The translations under genes and the position numbers were made by a program. The notes beneath the pieces are model-generated. The model searched no databases, was not told the DNA's origin, and was given only the letters and a program-made list of their open reading frames with translations. Of a stretch of 64,000 nt of DNA, positions 22,974-35,657 are shown piece after piece. Every line of letters begins with the position of its first letter. Positions within the stretch are counted from its first letter, which is position 1. The stretch comes from Echinococcus granulosus (taxonomy: Eukaryota > Platyhelminthes > Cestoda > Cyclophyllidea > Taeniidae). The stretch covers positions 10,738 through 74,737 of the forward strand of contig NW_020170431.1 in NCBI RefSeq assembly GCF_000524195.1. The letters run 5' to 3'.

Positions 22974-25925
22974 TACCTTTAAAAAAGAGGTATTCATAGT
23001 TAGTCAGGATGAAAATACACGAATGAACACAATTGTGCGAAAATAAAAGATTTGCTTAAGGATACCTATAATATGTTCCCGCAGATATTACTAATCAAAG
23101 AGGATGTAGAGAAGGGCACATGTTAATAAAGGTACTACACTATCACTCCACAGATGGGTAAAGACTTCCCAAATATCCAAGAATTTGAAAAGCCCAGGCC
23201 TTACGATATGCGAACCAATTGTAAAAAATAGCGAGAATAATGATATATGGATGCTATAGAGAGATAGGTTGGCATTGCTATAACGGAAAACGAAGCTTAA
23301 TGGTGCGCCTACAGAAAATGAGAGAAAAGAATGATCACTACGGTTGAAAGCATGAGGCTAACGCACGGCAGTTGCATGTGCCACAAAAATAAAATAATAT
23401 ATTTTGTCATGCAAAAAACTGCAAAATTTTTACCCATTTTTTTAGACCTGTCACATACAGAGGTAGAACTCCAATTTGGACCAAAAAATTAGTTTTTAAA
23501 ATATTCCCACGGTAAATTCATTCTGAATACCCTAGCATAGTAATGATTTTCTGAAGACACAAGAAAACGCATTGCTTTAAAACATGCACTGCTGGATCAA
23601 CAAGGCGTTTTGGTGGCACAGGTATGCCCCAGAGGGCAGGCCGCACAGTGAAGGTATGACAGGTAGGCCCTTAATTGCCCCTTGTGGAAAGAAAAAATAG
23701 CTAAACACAAAATACAGCTTAGCTCTTTCTTTCTTTTAAGTGAAGTTCTGGGACCTCCCAATGGTCAGTTCCTTGTGACACTCATCAAAATATTGCCGAT
23801 GATGTACGAAAAACACATGTGAGTTCCCTGTTTCAGTCGTGCAATTTTCATTTAGTTAAATTCTCAGTAGCAATGCCGTTAATTTCTATTTTTGTCTTAG
23901 ATTTGCTTTCTGCATTAAAACTATGCTGAGCGATGCGGGAAATGTGCTAGCCACCATATAATTGCAAAATTAGTCGTAGGAAAATTGGCGCAAAGTCAAA
24001 GTCCATTGATAAATCTGAATCGTATATAATTGCTTAAGATTTGATTTTGGTTTTACTTATATCTGCATGTATACAGTCTAGCTGGTAAATAAGTGAGAGT
24101 TTGTCGTGAAATTTTGCAAATGATACCAACGTGCAAGTGTTTCACAGCCACTGCCACTTTAGCTTTTTTAGCTCCCTTGCGGACCACAGACTAGGCAGTT
24201 GGCTTTAGTTTTAAAGCTGTGACATATTTCTCCATCCCCAGCGTATGAAAATCTTCCGGCCTGTTATGACCTATCATCTAGCAGTAAAAACCAGGTTGGG
24301 TCCATTAAGACCGGTTTTCCTTAATGCCGGCAGAAAATGTATTGCTTATATAACGTAGGGCTAAGAGGTCAGTGGCATACACCGTAGGCCAGGCCCGGTG
24401 AAAGTATGTCAGGAGACCTCTAAGAGCCTCGATACCAAATCAGAAAGTTTAACAATATTACTATGCATTACAATACTATGTAATACGACAGTGGTTTATC
24501 CCTCGGTACCGGTGAGGCGCCACTTTTGTGCTTTGAATCAGCCCCCATGTACCCTGCTAGGGGAGCTGACCTTTTAAGTCATGCCAATAGCCCAGACACC
24601 TTCTCTGCACTAAAATATATATTCTGCCCGAGTACTGTGTCATTATTTGTCTTCAGGGAGTCTCGGGACGCTACAACTACGTCTATTTTTTAAGAGTTGC
24701 TTGATTGTCAGTTGGGCAAGGGGCCAATTATAGGTGTGCCATTATATTTCCACTGAGAGACCTGGGCACTGAGCCATGTTAATAGCTCTTAACATTTTTT
24801 GCGGATCCTAAATGCATAGTGCGCTTGAGCACTGTCGTCTTTCGTCTTCAGGGAAGACTATTTATGCCAATATCATTTTATGACTAAATCAAATGCCACT
24901 AATTACCAGTAATTTTCCGAAAATTGCTAAAATTTGCACACTATCTGTGTCAAATTACTTGCACTACTATGCGCCAGAGTAAAGTAATTTATGATTGATA
25001 CGCCTAGAGGATAATTGCCTCAGACATAAAAAACTGTTCCTTTGTACTCGTAAAACATTCCTCTAGCAGCCCTCTTAATCCTTTGTTTTCTATTGTTAAT
25101 TTTTCAACGGTATGTTATGTCATTCGTCGTGCGACTTTTCGAAGTACTTTCTATGATATGAGCGAAACGCGCGTTTACAAACAGTCGTTTTGCCCTTTCC
25201 GGTTTAATTTTTTCGAGGTACTTTTCAGCCTACTTTCAAAGTGTTGGCCTCTGTCTGGCAAGATCCCTCAATATGATTTGTTCCTTTGCCAATATTTTCC
25301 CGTCACTTACTGGCCTCGAATGACTATGGTTCTTTTAACAATCATTTTCTGCAACTAATTTCATTGTTCAAACTGCCCTTCCTCCTTTACTTGCCGTGTA
25401 TTTGTGCATGCCAGATGCTTGTGCGTTGCTTCTTACCTTTGGGTGCTATAATCACAGATACAGTTTTTTTATTTATTTTCAGCAATTTATGGGCCTTATT
25501 TCAGTTTTTTGTTGGCTCACTTAGGTGTTCGGTTGTGGAAAGAAAATCCTCAAGCTGCCTTGAATTGCTTTGGAATCCCTTTTAAGGTGTTTGAAACGCG
25601 TTTTCACTTTGTTGCCTCTGCGTTTTACGTTCATTCCTGGGCATCTTTGCAAACTTTTCTACTTACTTAAAGATGTATGTCCCTTTGATTTGCGATTTTA
25701 TTCTACGCTCTGATATTGCTATCTATCCAGCATATTAATGGCAATATTGATGTCAAGCGTTTGCTTCGCCTCCCTGAGCTCATATGCCTACGGACCACCG
25801 GAATATAAAGTAACATCGATCGTCTTGATCTCCCTCATTGCCGGAATTTAGGAAGGCATTCTTTTATCCGATGATGAAGATAACCTTCAACAGCCCAGTA
25901 TGTGCATTTGTAATACTTCTATGCG
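22974..25925. other. Intergenic region between divergent genes
   Basis: About 2.9 kb. No exon is supported apart from the solo LTR listed separately. From about 25.0 kb the plus strand becomes clearly T-rich, as in the introns of plus-strand genes in this window, so transcription of the AAA gene may begin near there. Open frames at 25083-25585 are T-rich and resemble no family. Confidence 0.45.
24479..24675 (+). repeat. Solo LTR of the TRIM family
   Basis: This 197-bp copy begins TGTAATACGACAG and ends GGGACGCTACA, and is close in sequence to the LTRs at 1159 and 1960. It has no internal region on either side. The flanks share ACTA (24475-24478 and 24676-24679), a possible four-base remnant of the target duplication. 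It is the usual product of recombination between the two LTRs. Confidence 0.8.
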
Positions 25926-26338
25926 ATGCCTCTTTCCTCTGCAGATATTGCCGTCGCCGTGCCATGCGTGCTGACCACTAAGAAGAAAATCTTATTCCCG
26001 TCTCCAAAAACCATCGGAGTTTTCAGATGTGTCTCCAAGAGAAGCCACCCAAGCCTCAGTATTAACGACTATATGCGCTTCCCTCCCATATCCAGATTCT
26101 TTTTTTGCTTAGTTGAATTCACTAGCACCGATGTTTCAATACGTGTTTTCCGGGTTAACTACAAAAGCTATATCTATTCCCTCGAACCTATTGAGTTTGA
26201 TCTTTTCCCAAAGTCACCAAATAGTGAGGAAAATCTCAACAAAGATGGACTAGTAAAGTAAGATGAATCATTTTTTTCTTATTTCTCTTTAGGAGTTTCT
26301 CGAATCAGTCGCATAAGAGTCTTTTGGAGGAGATCAAG
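25926..26338 (+). CDS. Candidate 5' exons, possibly of the AAA gene downstream
   Basis: A long open exon ends at 26259 with AA|GTAAGA. Its left edge is either the ATG at 25926 or the acceptor CTCTGCAG at 25945. It joins in frame to a 46-nt exon (26293-26338, donor GTAAAA). The product contains IAVAVPCVL and FFFCLVEFTSTDVSIRVF, beta-rich stretches that could belong to an N-terminal domain, but I recognise no family. It lies on the same strand as the AAA gene at 28130, 1.8 kb away, and no bridging exons were established. It could equally be a separate short gene. Confidence 0.35.
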
Positions 26339-28129
26339 GTAAAAAATTATTAATTTATAGTAAACTTTAACCATGTGGATACGTTTGCGGTTTTCAATAT
26401 GTGTCGTTGCTTCACAAGTGTGGAGTCAAGCACTTTCAAAACGTCTTCTGCCTAGTCACACGCATTCGCTGGTAGAAGGATGGTAGTTGATATTTGCCAG
26501 TTATACAGCACTTAATGCATTTCTGCAGTTAGAGTGGAAAAGATTGCCTTTGGCACGCATAAGAGAATCCCTTGAGACTAGACGCTTAATATACCGTTCT
26601 CAAATTAGCGGAAGAAATGATTGGCAATGAATCGGTCTTCTTTATTTCAGGCATGCAATGCGCAGTTGTTTTGCCAAATGGAGAAAGTATACGCCGCCGC
26701 CAGGGATCCCCATTGATGCGCCAAATTTTTTGCTTCTTTAGTAACATTTGATTTATTTGAAACAAATTTTGCAGCCGATTTTCTGTACCACTTTTCTGCT
26801 TATCCAAAGGATTCGCTTATTTGTTCCAGTCGTGTGAAATTTGTTTCTCTAATAAAGGTGTTAGTGTTGGCCTGCGTGGTTGGGTATTCGTGTGTTCAGA
26901 GCAGTGGCTCTGTGTGATATGGGGTGGTATTTTTTTCACCCATCGCTCCGGGTAATTAGTTCTCGGAGTACATTGAGCCAGTGGTGGGGCTCTACAAGGC
27001 TGCTTTCTTGGGTCGCTTAAACGCCGCAGGAGTCAATCAAGCAGGTTTGGGAGTGATCTTGGTTGTTCGTATCCTGGACGAGCGTTACTTATTACCATGG
27101 GGGGTGCTTGTTTTTTAGGTGTAGCAAGTGCCTAGCCTTGGCCTCCAATTCCGACCCTGCATTCAACAACTAGTCTTAAATTAGATGTGCTGGGTTCAAT
27201 AAGCACCTACGCAGTTCATTCGACAGTGCTAGACTTAAGGTGGGCTGCTTAGGCTGCTCGTCCATTGGACGTGAATGGGGTCAACTACTAAGTTCAAGCT
27301 TCAAATTGGGCGAACTCTTCCAAAGCGAATAAGTCCTGAGTTGAACAGTTTAAGTATAAGTTGAAGTGGCGCTAGCGACGCTCAATTTATTTTTAAGTGC
27401 TGCTAGTAGGTGCCCATTAGCGCTTATTTGGCTTTCGCGAGTCGCCTTGTGCATACTGCTGTCAATATTCCAAATGCGGGAGAAGAAATTTTTTTGCTGG
27501 AATATACCAGTCGCCGCCGTTAAGTGCCCTAATTAGTGCAAATCAAATGGCAAGTATTGTCTCTTTTGAATCCATTCTACACCAAAAATTAATGGTATGG
27601 AGTGACAGTACGATGCCCTGACAGTTTGTCTAACTCCGTTTTATTACACAGAAGCTTAAGTCTCCATGGTTTATGCTTCTCCTAGTCGGCATGACACTCG
27701 AGCCGCGGCAGCAATGATGTGTCATAGTACCACAACTTCGCTTACAGAACAAATGAAGAATATCTGTAAACACGTTTTATTCCATACTTTTATGGTTTGC
27801 ACGGCACTCGTTCGTCGGTACTGTAGTTGCGTCACGGCATTGCACAAGTTGTTCTAATTATTCCTTTTACACTGGCAAAAATTTAATGACAGTATTTGCT
27901 TAAGTTATCTTCCTAGACAACCACTGTTATAAAGACGCGGTGCAGATTGGACCAGACTTACGGTTCGAAAAAGGCTTAGTTTCTAAAATGCATTTTTAAT
28001 TAGTTTTAGTCAGTATGCAGTTCTACTTAATTTGTCACATGGGCCGGTAATTAAAATGTAGGTTATCAGCATGGCTTCAAGGGAATTGGCAGATATTTGA
28101 CGCGGAACTGTTAAAGTTGACCTTCAAGA
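26339..28129. other. Introns or spacer before the AAA gene
   Basis: Acceptor-like sites occur (for example near 26650 and 26775) but the following frames close quickly. The segment 26.9-27.5 kb looks like non-coding repeat sequence. No gene is supported. Confidence 0.35.
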
Positions 28130-31100
28130 ATGCATGTGGATGTTTATCTTCCCATATCCATCATGGAGTCAAACGGCTTGAGTATATTTCAGCCAATACT
28201 TTTGAATGAATCCCATGTCGCTGTTGTCGGCGCTTCCAAATCACAAACTCCGTCTGTTCGTCAGGGATCTCTAAGACGTTACCTATTGTCACCGTCTGAT
28301 ACCATAACCACTTCGAAAGTGAAGACAGTTCTCCCCGCTCATTCCATCGACATAATCATAAAGTAAATCATTGCATACTTTCATTTCTTGTAGTCGAAGC
28401 GATGCGCGAAATTCTGAGTCCTTTGTGTGGTCTTTGCTTCTACGACTCCGTATGTTGTTAGGTCTTCTTGCATCTGAGTTTTAGAACACTGCTATATTTT
28501 ACCTGGAACGACGGAGTGCTTCAAAACCTTAGGGTGTGAAACGTTGGTGCATTTTCTGTCTGTTGCGTCGCCCTCTGGCAAGGAAGAGGATGAATCGTAA
28601 GAATGATTACCATTTATTAAACATTCTTTCTCCTACTTGTACTTGACTTTTAGTATTTCCAATGATCCTTTTAAGTTTTTCTCCCGAGAAATGGATGGCA
28701 GCACATCCCTTCACGTTCAACACGGAGCGATATGACCAAAATGAATTCATTGACTTTACTTCTTTTTCATTTTCCAATGCCGAAAGTGATAGGGCTGTCT
28801 ATAAGGTAATTTCTCTACAAAGGAACAAGGTGTTTAGTTGACGTTATAGGTCTCGTCAAATACACAAATAAAAATGCTTCCTTTTGATAACGTGCCCTGG
28901 CGTGTCCCATCAAATCCGACGCAGAATTTGAACTCGCATCATCCCCCTATCGGTTTAGAGAATACCTTGAAGTTGGTGGTGGAATTCGTTCGCCATTTCT
29001 CACTTTCTACGAAATTCCTGCAGAAAGTTGTTGAACCAACAGGTCTGCTACTGTATGGTCTTCAAGGTTGTGGAAAAAGTCGAGTTCTTGAAGTGATCTC
29101 CAATGCCGACGCTCGATGTGATGAGGGCGGAATTGAGCCTCTCAAATGTTGTGTAATTTATTCATTGTACCTGTGGTTGATATTTAGTTTACGACATATA
29201 TCATTGTCCAAAAGCGAGTGATAGACCAATCGGATACTTGCTCTTTTAGGAATGGTATCGGGGTCTTCACTTTGTCACCCTCTCCATGGATGATTGTGCA
29301 ATTTCAGAATCTGATGCTAGCTCAAATTCTCTTCGTAAATACATCAAACGAAAACTGGCGGATATACCTCGTTCCTGCTGCGGAGTTGTCTTATCCCTGC
29401 CCAATCTAGACACTTGGCTCTCGTCTATTCAGAGTCCAAATTCCAGCCAGGCAGATGAACTGTATGATTCGGAAGTTTTAAGTCGAAACACGAGTCTCCT
29501 TTCCTTCCTATTTACTTCACTAAAACGTGCATGTGCCACCACTCCCATCTGTGTGTTGGCCACGAGCACTGATTCTACGGAAATTTTGAGGCACAGGGAC
29601 TTCCGAACTTTGTTTTACAAAAGAGTATTAGTTTCCTTACCCAGCGGGGAACAGCGATTTCGACTTTTGGTACAAGAAATGCAGCGCTATGCATCGCAAA
29701 TGAATGGCAACTCAAAGGAATTTTCAATCTCTACTGGGAGTTTGGGAGATTGCGATCGACTCTATCATCTAGCTGCCAGTTTGCATGGATACACAGTAGC
29801 GTAAGATGCAGGTTCTTTCTTTACCAGCTGCTTTTTTGTACCAAGTCATCATGACTAATACGTTTTTTGCACTTTAGAGACATTTCTCGGCTGTTCAGAG
29901 CAAGTTATGCTGCTGTGATTGACGAATGTGTTAAGCAGAGAGTCAAAGTGGAGGAGGGCTATCAGACTTGCGTGCCCAACTTCTCTCAGGTTCTGGACAA
30001 ATTGGAAGCAGAGCGGAATCACTACAGCCCAGTTAATTTATGCGCAGAAATCTCAGTTTTTCCTCCCATGCGCTGGTCGGATATTGGTGGTTATGCAGAA
30101 ATCAAGCGTCTTTTTATCTCGACAATCCAACAACGACTTATTGAAGCCGCTGATCCTAGCAGCGAGGCTGCCCGAACTAATAAACGTCTCGGCTTGAGTG
30201 TTCCCCGTGGCATTCTGCTGCATGGACCTCCAGGTTTGTGAATGCTTTACTTCTATAAAATATTCGTTACTCGTTACCGACTGAGTAATGCATTTTACAC
30301 CTCCAGGCTGTTCGAAGACCCTGTTTGTTCGCGCTTTGGCTACAGAGTGCAATCTACCTTTGGTGGCAGTTCAAGCTTCAAGAATTTTTGGTCGGTATGT
30401 CGGTGATAGCGAAAGGAATATGCAGCGGATTCTCGTCCATGCCCGCGCCTGCGCTCCCGCCATCCTGTTTATCGATGAAATCGACTTGCTCTTGCCGTCT
30501 AGAAGTTCAAGGTAGGATTGTAATTTTGTTGGCTACTTACGTTTAATTTCAGTGAGTCAGGAGTTAGCGAACATGTGTTGGGCGAAGTTCTAACCGCCAT
30601 GGACGGTGTTGAAGGTCAATGTGGCCAACTGTTGTTGATTGCAGCCACGAATCGTCTCGAAAATCTCGATCCGGTTAGTTCCCATTTACCTCCATAAAGA
30701 AGGCGAATCTGTAAATCTGAATCCGTTTAGGGCATTAGAATGTGCTTACTTACACTTTAAATAGGGGATGAATCGCTAATAAGAACTAAAGGTGATTGTT
30801 TTTATAAAAAAGCTGCTTACACAAAATTTAACTGAAACATTGATGTCATTTTTGGTCAGTTTTTTTCAAGTTCTACCATTTATTGATGGTTTACTATCGT
30901 GTTGGGAGCATTTCTGAGGGCCTACTGTCGCTTATCATTAGTTGAAGGCGCACCAAATTGGCTGGAGTAAAGGTATGCACATTGACGACTGAATAACTTT
31001 TGACAGTAAATAATATTTTCTTTCGTCTACTTGTCTATCATTTACTTTGTGCTTGCGTTTGTGCTGCACTACTTAATGCCATGGGGATAATAGTGATAAG

Positions 31101-34100
31101 ATGAGGTACTCTCTCATTATCTTGCATCCTAACTTTATATTGCTCTTTCAAGTCTTATTTGCTGGAATTTTAACAATGTTTCATTTTATTATCTCTTTTT
31201 TCAAATCACTTAAGGTGTCAAAATGACTTTTGCACCTGGTTTTTTACCCTCCTGTTTGCGATTTTTCGTGATGGATGGGAAACTTTTTGTCGGATGCAGA
31301 AATAAACAGACGAACTTGTGCTAGTATTTACAGCTATAACCGTCTCCCCTTCCTCTCAAACTCTTTATGTGACTTTGATTTCTTACCTTCCCAGTAGTCC
31401 TCAGACAGTCTACTTTACTCTGCTTCCTTTCTTTTGAAATTGTTTGACACCTCTGATCATAATTTCTGCCAAATAGTCAAGTTAAATTTAATCCTATGTT
31501 GCTCCTACCTCTGGCAAGTCAACTGTCCTTGTAGTTTGGAGGGAAATTGTACCAAAGAGGAACAATGTCATGTAATCCTCTGAGTTTGGAGGACAAGTGA
31601 CCATGCAGCCTGGTGGCTTGATTCATTCCATTCATGCTTTAAACAAGAGTCGTCAGCCCAACTCATCAAACTCGTGACTGTACTTTTCGGACTACTTGTT
31701 TGGTGTGTACCTCCTTCGTATTGTGGCGTTTGGATCCGCTGTGTGGGTGATTTCATGCATGAGCAAGGCAGAATTTGACACTGAAATTGTACGCATGGGA
31801 TAGCGGTGTACTTTCCTGCATCGGGCCTAGTTTTCTTGGGAAAGATTTATTGCCTTGTTGATGGGAATGGCCCGATCTACTACTATACTGCGTTATTGGG
31901 TGAGCTAATCCTATTTTTAGATCACTATAATTCATCTTTTCGCTTTCTGGATTCGTCAATTTAATTGGATATAGGTCAGTACGCTTGACCAATTCATACG
32001 CATGCCCTTTCTCTTTCCGTGTTTCCGTTCCTTGTAACAGCGAATTGGCTCTTCCCTCCTCAAAACGGTTTAAAATACTCCAAAATCTTTTTTTCTTAGT
32101 AGACGGGAGTCTCGATAAAATGACTTACAGGTTAGGGGATATAGTCACCATTCTCAAATAGAATGGATATCTTCATGGAAGAATAATCTGTCCGCACAAC
32201 CTACACACTCTTCTACACAGTTAATGGTCACTAATGATTGACAGATCCCTTCAGATCCTAAAACTATCCTATTTCTTCCCTACTGTTGGCGTTTAGTTTA
32301 CTTCCGGCCCAGTTTATTTACGCTTCTTGTAATCAGCTTTCTTTCCTCATCCAAAAGAATATGATCACTCTTTATCCGTGGTAAGGCTCACTCCGGGTTT
32401 GCAAGACAGTACCGTTTCCTTAGAATATTAAGTACGGGAGTCCCTGTCTCTTGTCGCTCTCGCAACGCCAAGGGTGCTTCACGCCTACCTCGATACATTT
32501 AAGGCACAGTAATATTTGAGGGCGAGTTCGTAAATGGCCTTAAATGTCAGTAAGTGGCTCTTTGGTTAGATACTGTTCCGCTGTAACTCCTCAGCCGTAA
32601 TCTCTTTTGAAAGATCCTGCTCACGCCATCGTCAAGGTTTGACCTTGTTGTATTTCCAGCCAATACTAAGATCGTTCAAGACTGAATTTTGAGTTTATGA
32701 GGAAAGGGGGAGGAACTGAAAGTAACAGAAACCGCACATATCTTTTGCCGCAGTCCCGTGCTATGTTTACACACTCAGCCCCGAGTTTGATTAGCATCTG
32801 GACCATCCCCAAGATGGCTTGCTCCACTTCGTTATCCGTGCTGGTCGAGCGTGGCAAGCTATCTTGATGCCCACCTAGCGCTAACTTTTCGGAGTGATTG
32901 CGTTGTGTTCACCGCTCCCATGGAAAGCAACTCGTCTCATCTGCAACATCATCAGAGGTTTCTGTGTTAGTCAGGTGCCCAGAATGAGGCAGACGCTCCA
33001 TAAGCCTAGTCACCTGACCTCTGCGCTCTTTGTTCACATTGGGGCCATTACTGACCTACAGACCTACGTTTGGTCGTCTCTGCAATGGCCATATTCAAAC
33101 CATTCCAATGGTTTACTACGGCTGAGCGACTGGACGTCTCACCATCACAGTGGGCTGTGCTGTGCTTGATGTCCATGGGTTTTGCGCTCCCTCTCACGAG
33201 AAATTTCCTTCAGAAACACTGCAGCTGATGCCTGCCACCTTGTTTAGCGTTGTCCGGTGTGTCCTACCAGTACTCGTGGTAGGGGACACTTTCCCCTTAA
33301 TGGTGTGTACAGTACCCCAACGTTTGTGCAGCCTCTTGTCATTCACCGATGGCTGTGGTCATCTAACGTGCCATCTTATTTCCAAATCCGGATCAGCAAT
33401 TTTGTAGTTAATGAGTTCATCTTATACTCACATCTTTGATATGCAAAGCCGTTCATTTGCAGGCAGTACAATGCTTTTTATGCCCGCAAAATCCTTAGAA
33501 TACTTTCGTCTTAGTTATCTTGCCTGCAATGTGGTCTCCAGCACTTTGTGCTTATCCATCTGAATGTGGAGACAGCAACACATGTGCCTCTCCTCTAGTG
33601 AATCGGTATTTTGCTCGTAGCCGATGTTGCTCACGAATGATGTGTCTTTAAACCGATTTGTGTTTTGATGAATCCTTCAGGAGGTGTTTGACAAAGAGTG
33701 AAGAAAGCATTTCTGGGGATTTTGAAACTGCTTTCTGGATTGTTCAAGCAGATGGCGGTCCAAACCAGAACATTTTTCCAATTTTTGAACTCTGAATCTC
33801 TGGCGCAAGTGGCTAATTCCCTCCCCCACCCCCTCCCCACTTTTATCTTATCGTCAATCTACTACTGGCGTAAAGGTACAAAACTATCGCATAGCAGTCT
33901 TTGTTTAGTGCGCCACTTTTTTGTGTATCATGCGCTCCCTCCGATCTCGGCGAGTGGATCGCGTGTCAGCGTCGCTCAAAAAACGCCGAAGTGTGTCCCT
34001 TCAAGTGCCGTGCAGTGAGCGCATTGAAACATTCGATGCGTGTGCATTTAAAGTGGTAACAATGGTCTGAATAGAATAGGATTGTAAGCTCTTAGACTAT

Positions 34101-35657
34101 CTCTTGAAGATGTCTGGAAGGCGTTTTGATCCAAACTGGTAATATGGGATGGACAGAGCTCCATGCCATCATCGTGAAGGTCAGTGCACTCACCTGGACA
34201 AAGAGAATGTTGTTTTCAGCTCTCGCCATGACCACTGTGGCGGCTGTCAAGGGCCTTCCGGTGACCTCAAGTCGACCGTGAGACTGGAGCAAAGAGGGCA
34301 GAATGAATTTGCTTCCCCCGCAAGACGACTTCACATGTGGTGGCTTTAGACGACATTTCCAGCTATCACTTCCTGTTGGGTGAATTGCATCACGAAACGG
34401 CGCTAAAGAGGCCGACAGTATTCTACCACGAGTCAGTCGGATCGTCTGTCGGGGTTCTCCACTTCCCCCATCATTATTGTAACCGAGTAATTTAATAATT
34501 ATTTTGTTCTGTTCAAACTCGGCCCTTCTCTATAGCTGGACACTGAACCGAACTTGACCTCGGAGTAGTCGCTAGTACCTGACAGTGACATTTGATCAGA
34601 CTGTCCAGTGGATGAAATGACGTGTGTTGTGTGTTGTTGGCGGTTTTATCTCTGAAGACGCTTCAAGATGTGCCTCTACTTAGCTGAACGGCTAAATCGT
34701 TCGGTATTCCTTACACCACTATCAACTAGGAAGTGCGTGACAAAACGACATTCCCTCTTGATGTCATTTTCGTAAAGTTTTACGGCTACCTTTACCTCTC
34801 ATTGGCAAACTGCGGGCACTGTCGGATTGCCAGACAAAAGTAGTCACATGCTGCGCCTAGACACACTTTTGTACTACCCCTTTTTCCCCTCTCATTTCTA
34901 GGAGCCCTCTTCAAATGCGGGTGAGCATCCACAGTAATTCGGTAATAGGTATGGAAATGGGTCCAGAATTTACTAGGGCGGTGGCCAAATTCAAATCTGG
35001 TACTGTATTTAATTCAGTTTCCTATTCAGCTGTTATTTGACCAAATTTGGTTCCCTCCCCACAAATGCGACACCAATTTGCAGATCTGCCAATCAGTATT
35101 GAGGCCCGAAGGTCGATTTCCGACTTTTCATAATACCATTATTCCCACTTTTTGTCAAGGCGTTGCGTCGGGCAGGTCGTTTTGACGTCACCATTCATGT
35201 GCCACCTCCAGATGCTGAGGCTCGAAAGGCTATTCTTCAGTTAGAATTATCGAAACGGGCGACCTCGAAACGTGCACTCAAACCCCATTGGCTGGAGGTA
35301 TTTGCGAAAAAACAACTGGAGGGCTACACGGGTGCTGAAGTGGTTGGTGTTGTGCAGGCCGCGGCAGAGTTGACTCGCGAATCATGCAAGGTCGAAATTG
35401 ATCGGGGCCATCTTCTGTCGGCATGCGAACTTCTTCCACCCTCCACCCTTGAACAGTATCATGTCCACTTGCTCCGTGAGGCTCCGCAAAACCTCGCATC
35501 TCCTTCTGTTCCTCTATCACCTTCCAGCCCTTCAGGACTTTCGCCTCAACAATATTTCGTAATCTCATCAATTCTTATTGCGCTTTTTGCTCTCGGATGG
35601 CAACTGATTGTGCACTTCGATGTAGATAACTTTCCTTGGTTGTATTTGCCTCAGTAA
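28130..35657 (+). CDS. Double-AAA ATPase of the AFG2/SPATA5 group with C-terminal membrane segment (about 824 aa)
   Basis: Exons: 28130-28362, 28394-28449, 28654-28805, 28850-29152, 29250-29800, 29878-30233, 30307-30511, 30553-30673 and 35160-35657. Phases close to 824 codons plus stop. D1 keeps a Walker A (GLQGCGKS, near residue 217) but its Walker B position reads VVLSLPNLD, without the DE pair. D2 is intact: WSDIGGY, Walker A GPPGCSKT near 547, ILFIDEID near 603, AATNR, and arginine finger RRAGRFD near 663. The GCSKT Walker A and the YTGAEVVGVVQAAAE block point to AFG2A/AFG2B (SPATA5/SPATA5L1), ATPases acting in ribosome maturation and replication quality control, rather than PEX1, PEX6 or p97. 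A hydrophobic run (FVISSILIALFALGW) near residue 795 is unusual for the group. The start is the first ATG of an open block; more 5' exons are possible. Confidence 0.72.
30674..35159 (+). other. 4.5-kb intron of the AAA gene
   Basis: It separates ENLDP from ALRRAGRFD, both within the D2 domain, so it must be spliced out. It is strikingly larger than the other introns of the gene (31 to about 205 nt). GC-richer stretches at about 32.9-33.4 kb and 34.1-34.5 kb may be inserted repeats, but I could not identify them. No embedded gene is supported. Confidence 0.6.

Noticed and set aside
32666..34334. Possible nested gene in the large AAA intron
   Set aside because: Open frames on both strands are short, lack splice partners and match no family; unidentified repeat is more likely.
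28130..35657. PEX1 or PEX6 as the identity of the AAA gene
   Set aside because: The D2 Walker A reads GPPGCSKT and the GAEVVGVVQAAA block fits AFG2-type proteins better. PEX proteins normally have GPPGTGKT in D2. The doubt is recorded in the confidence.
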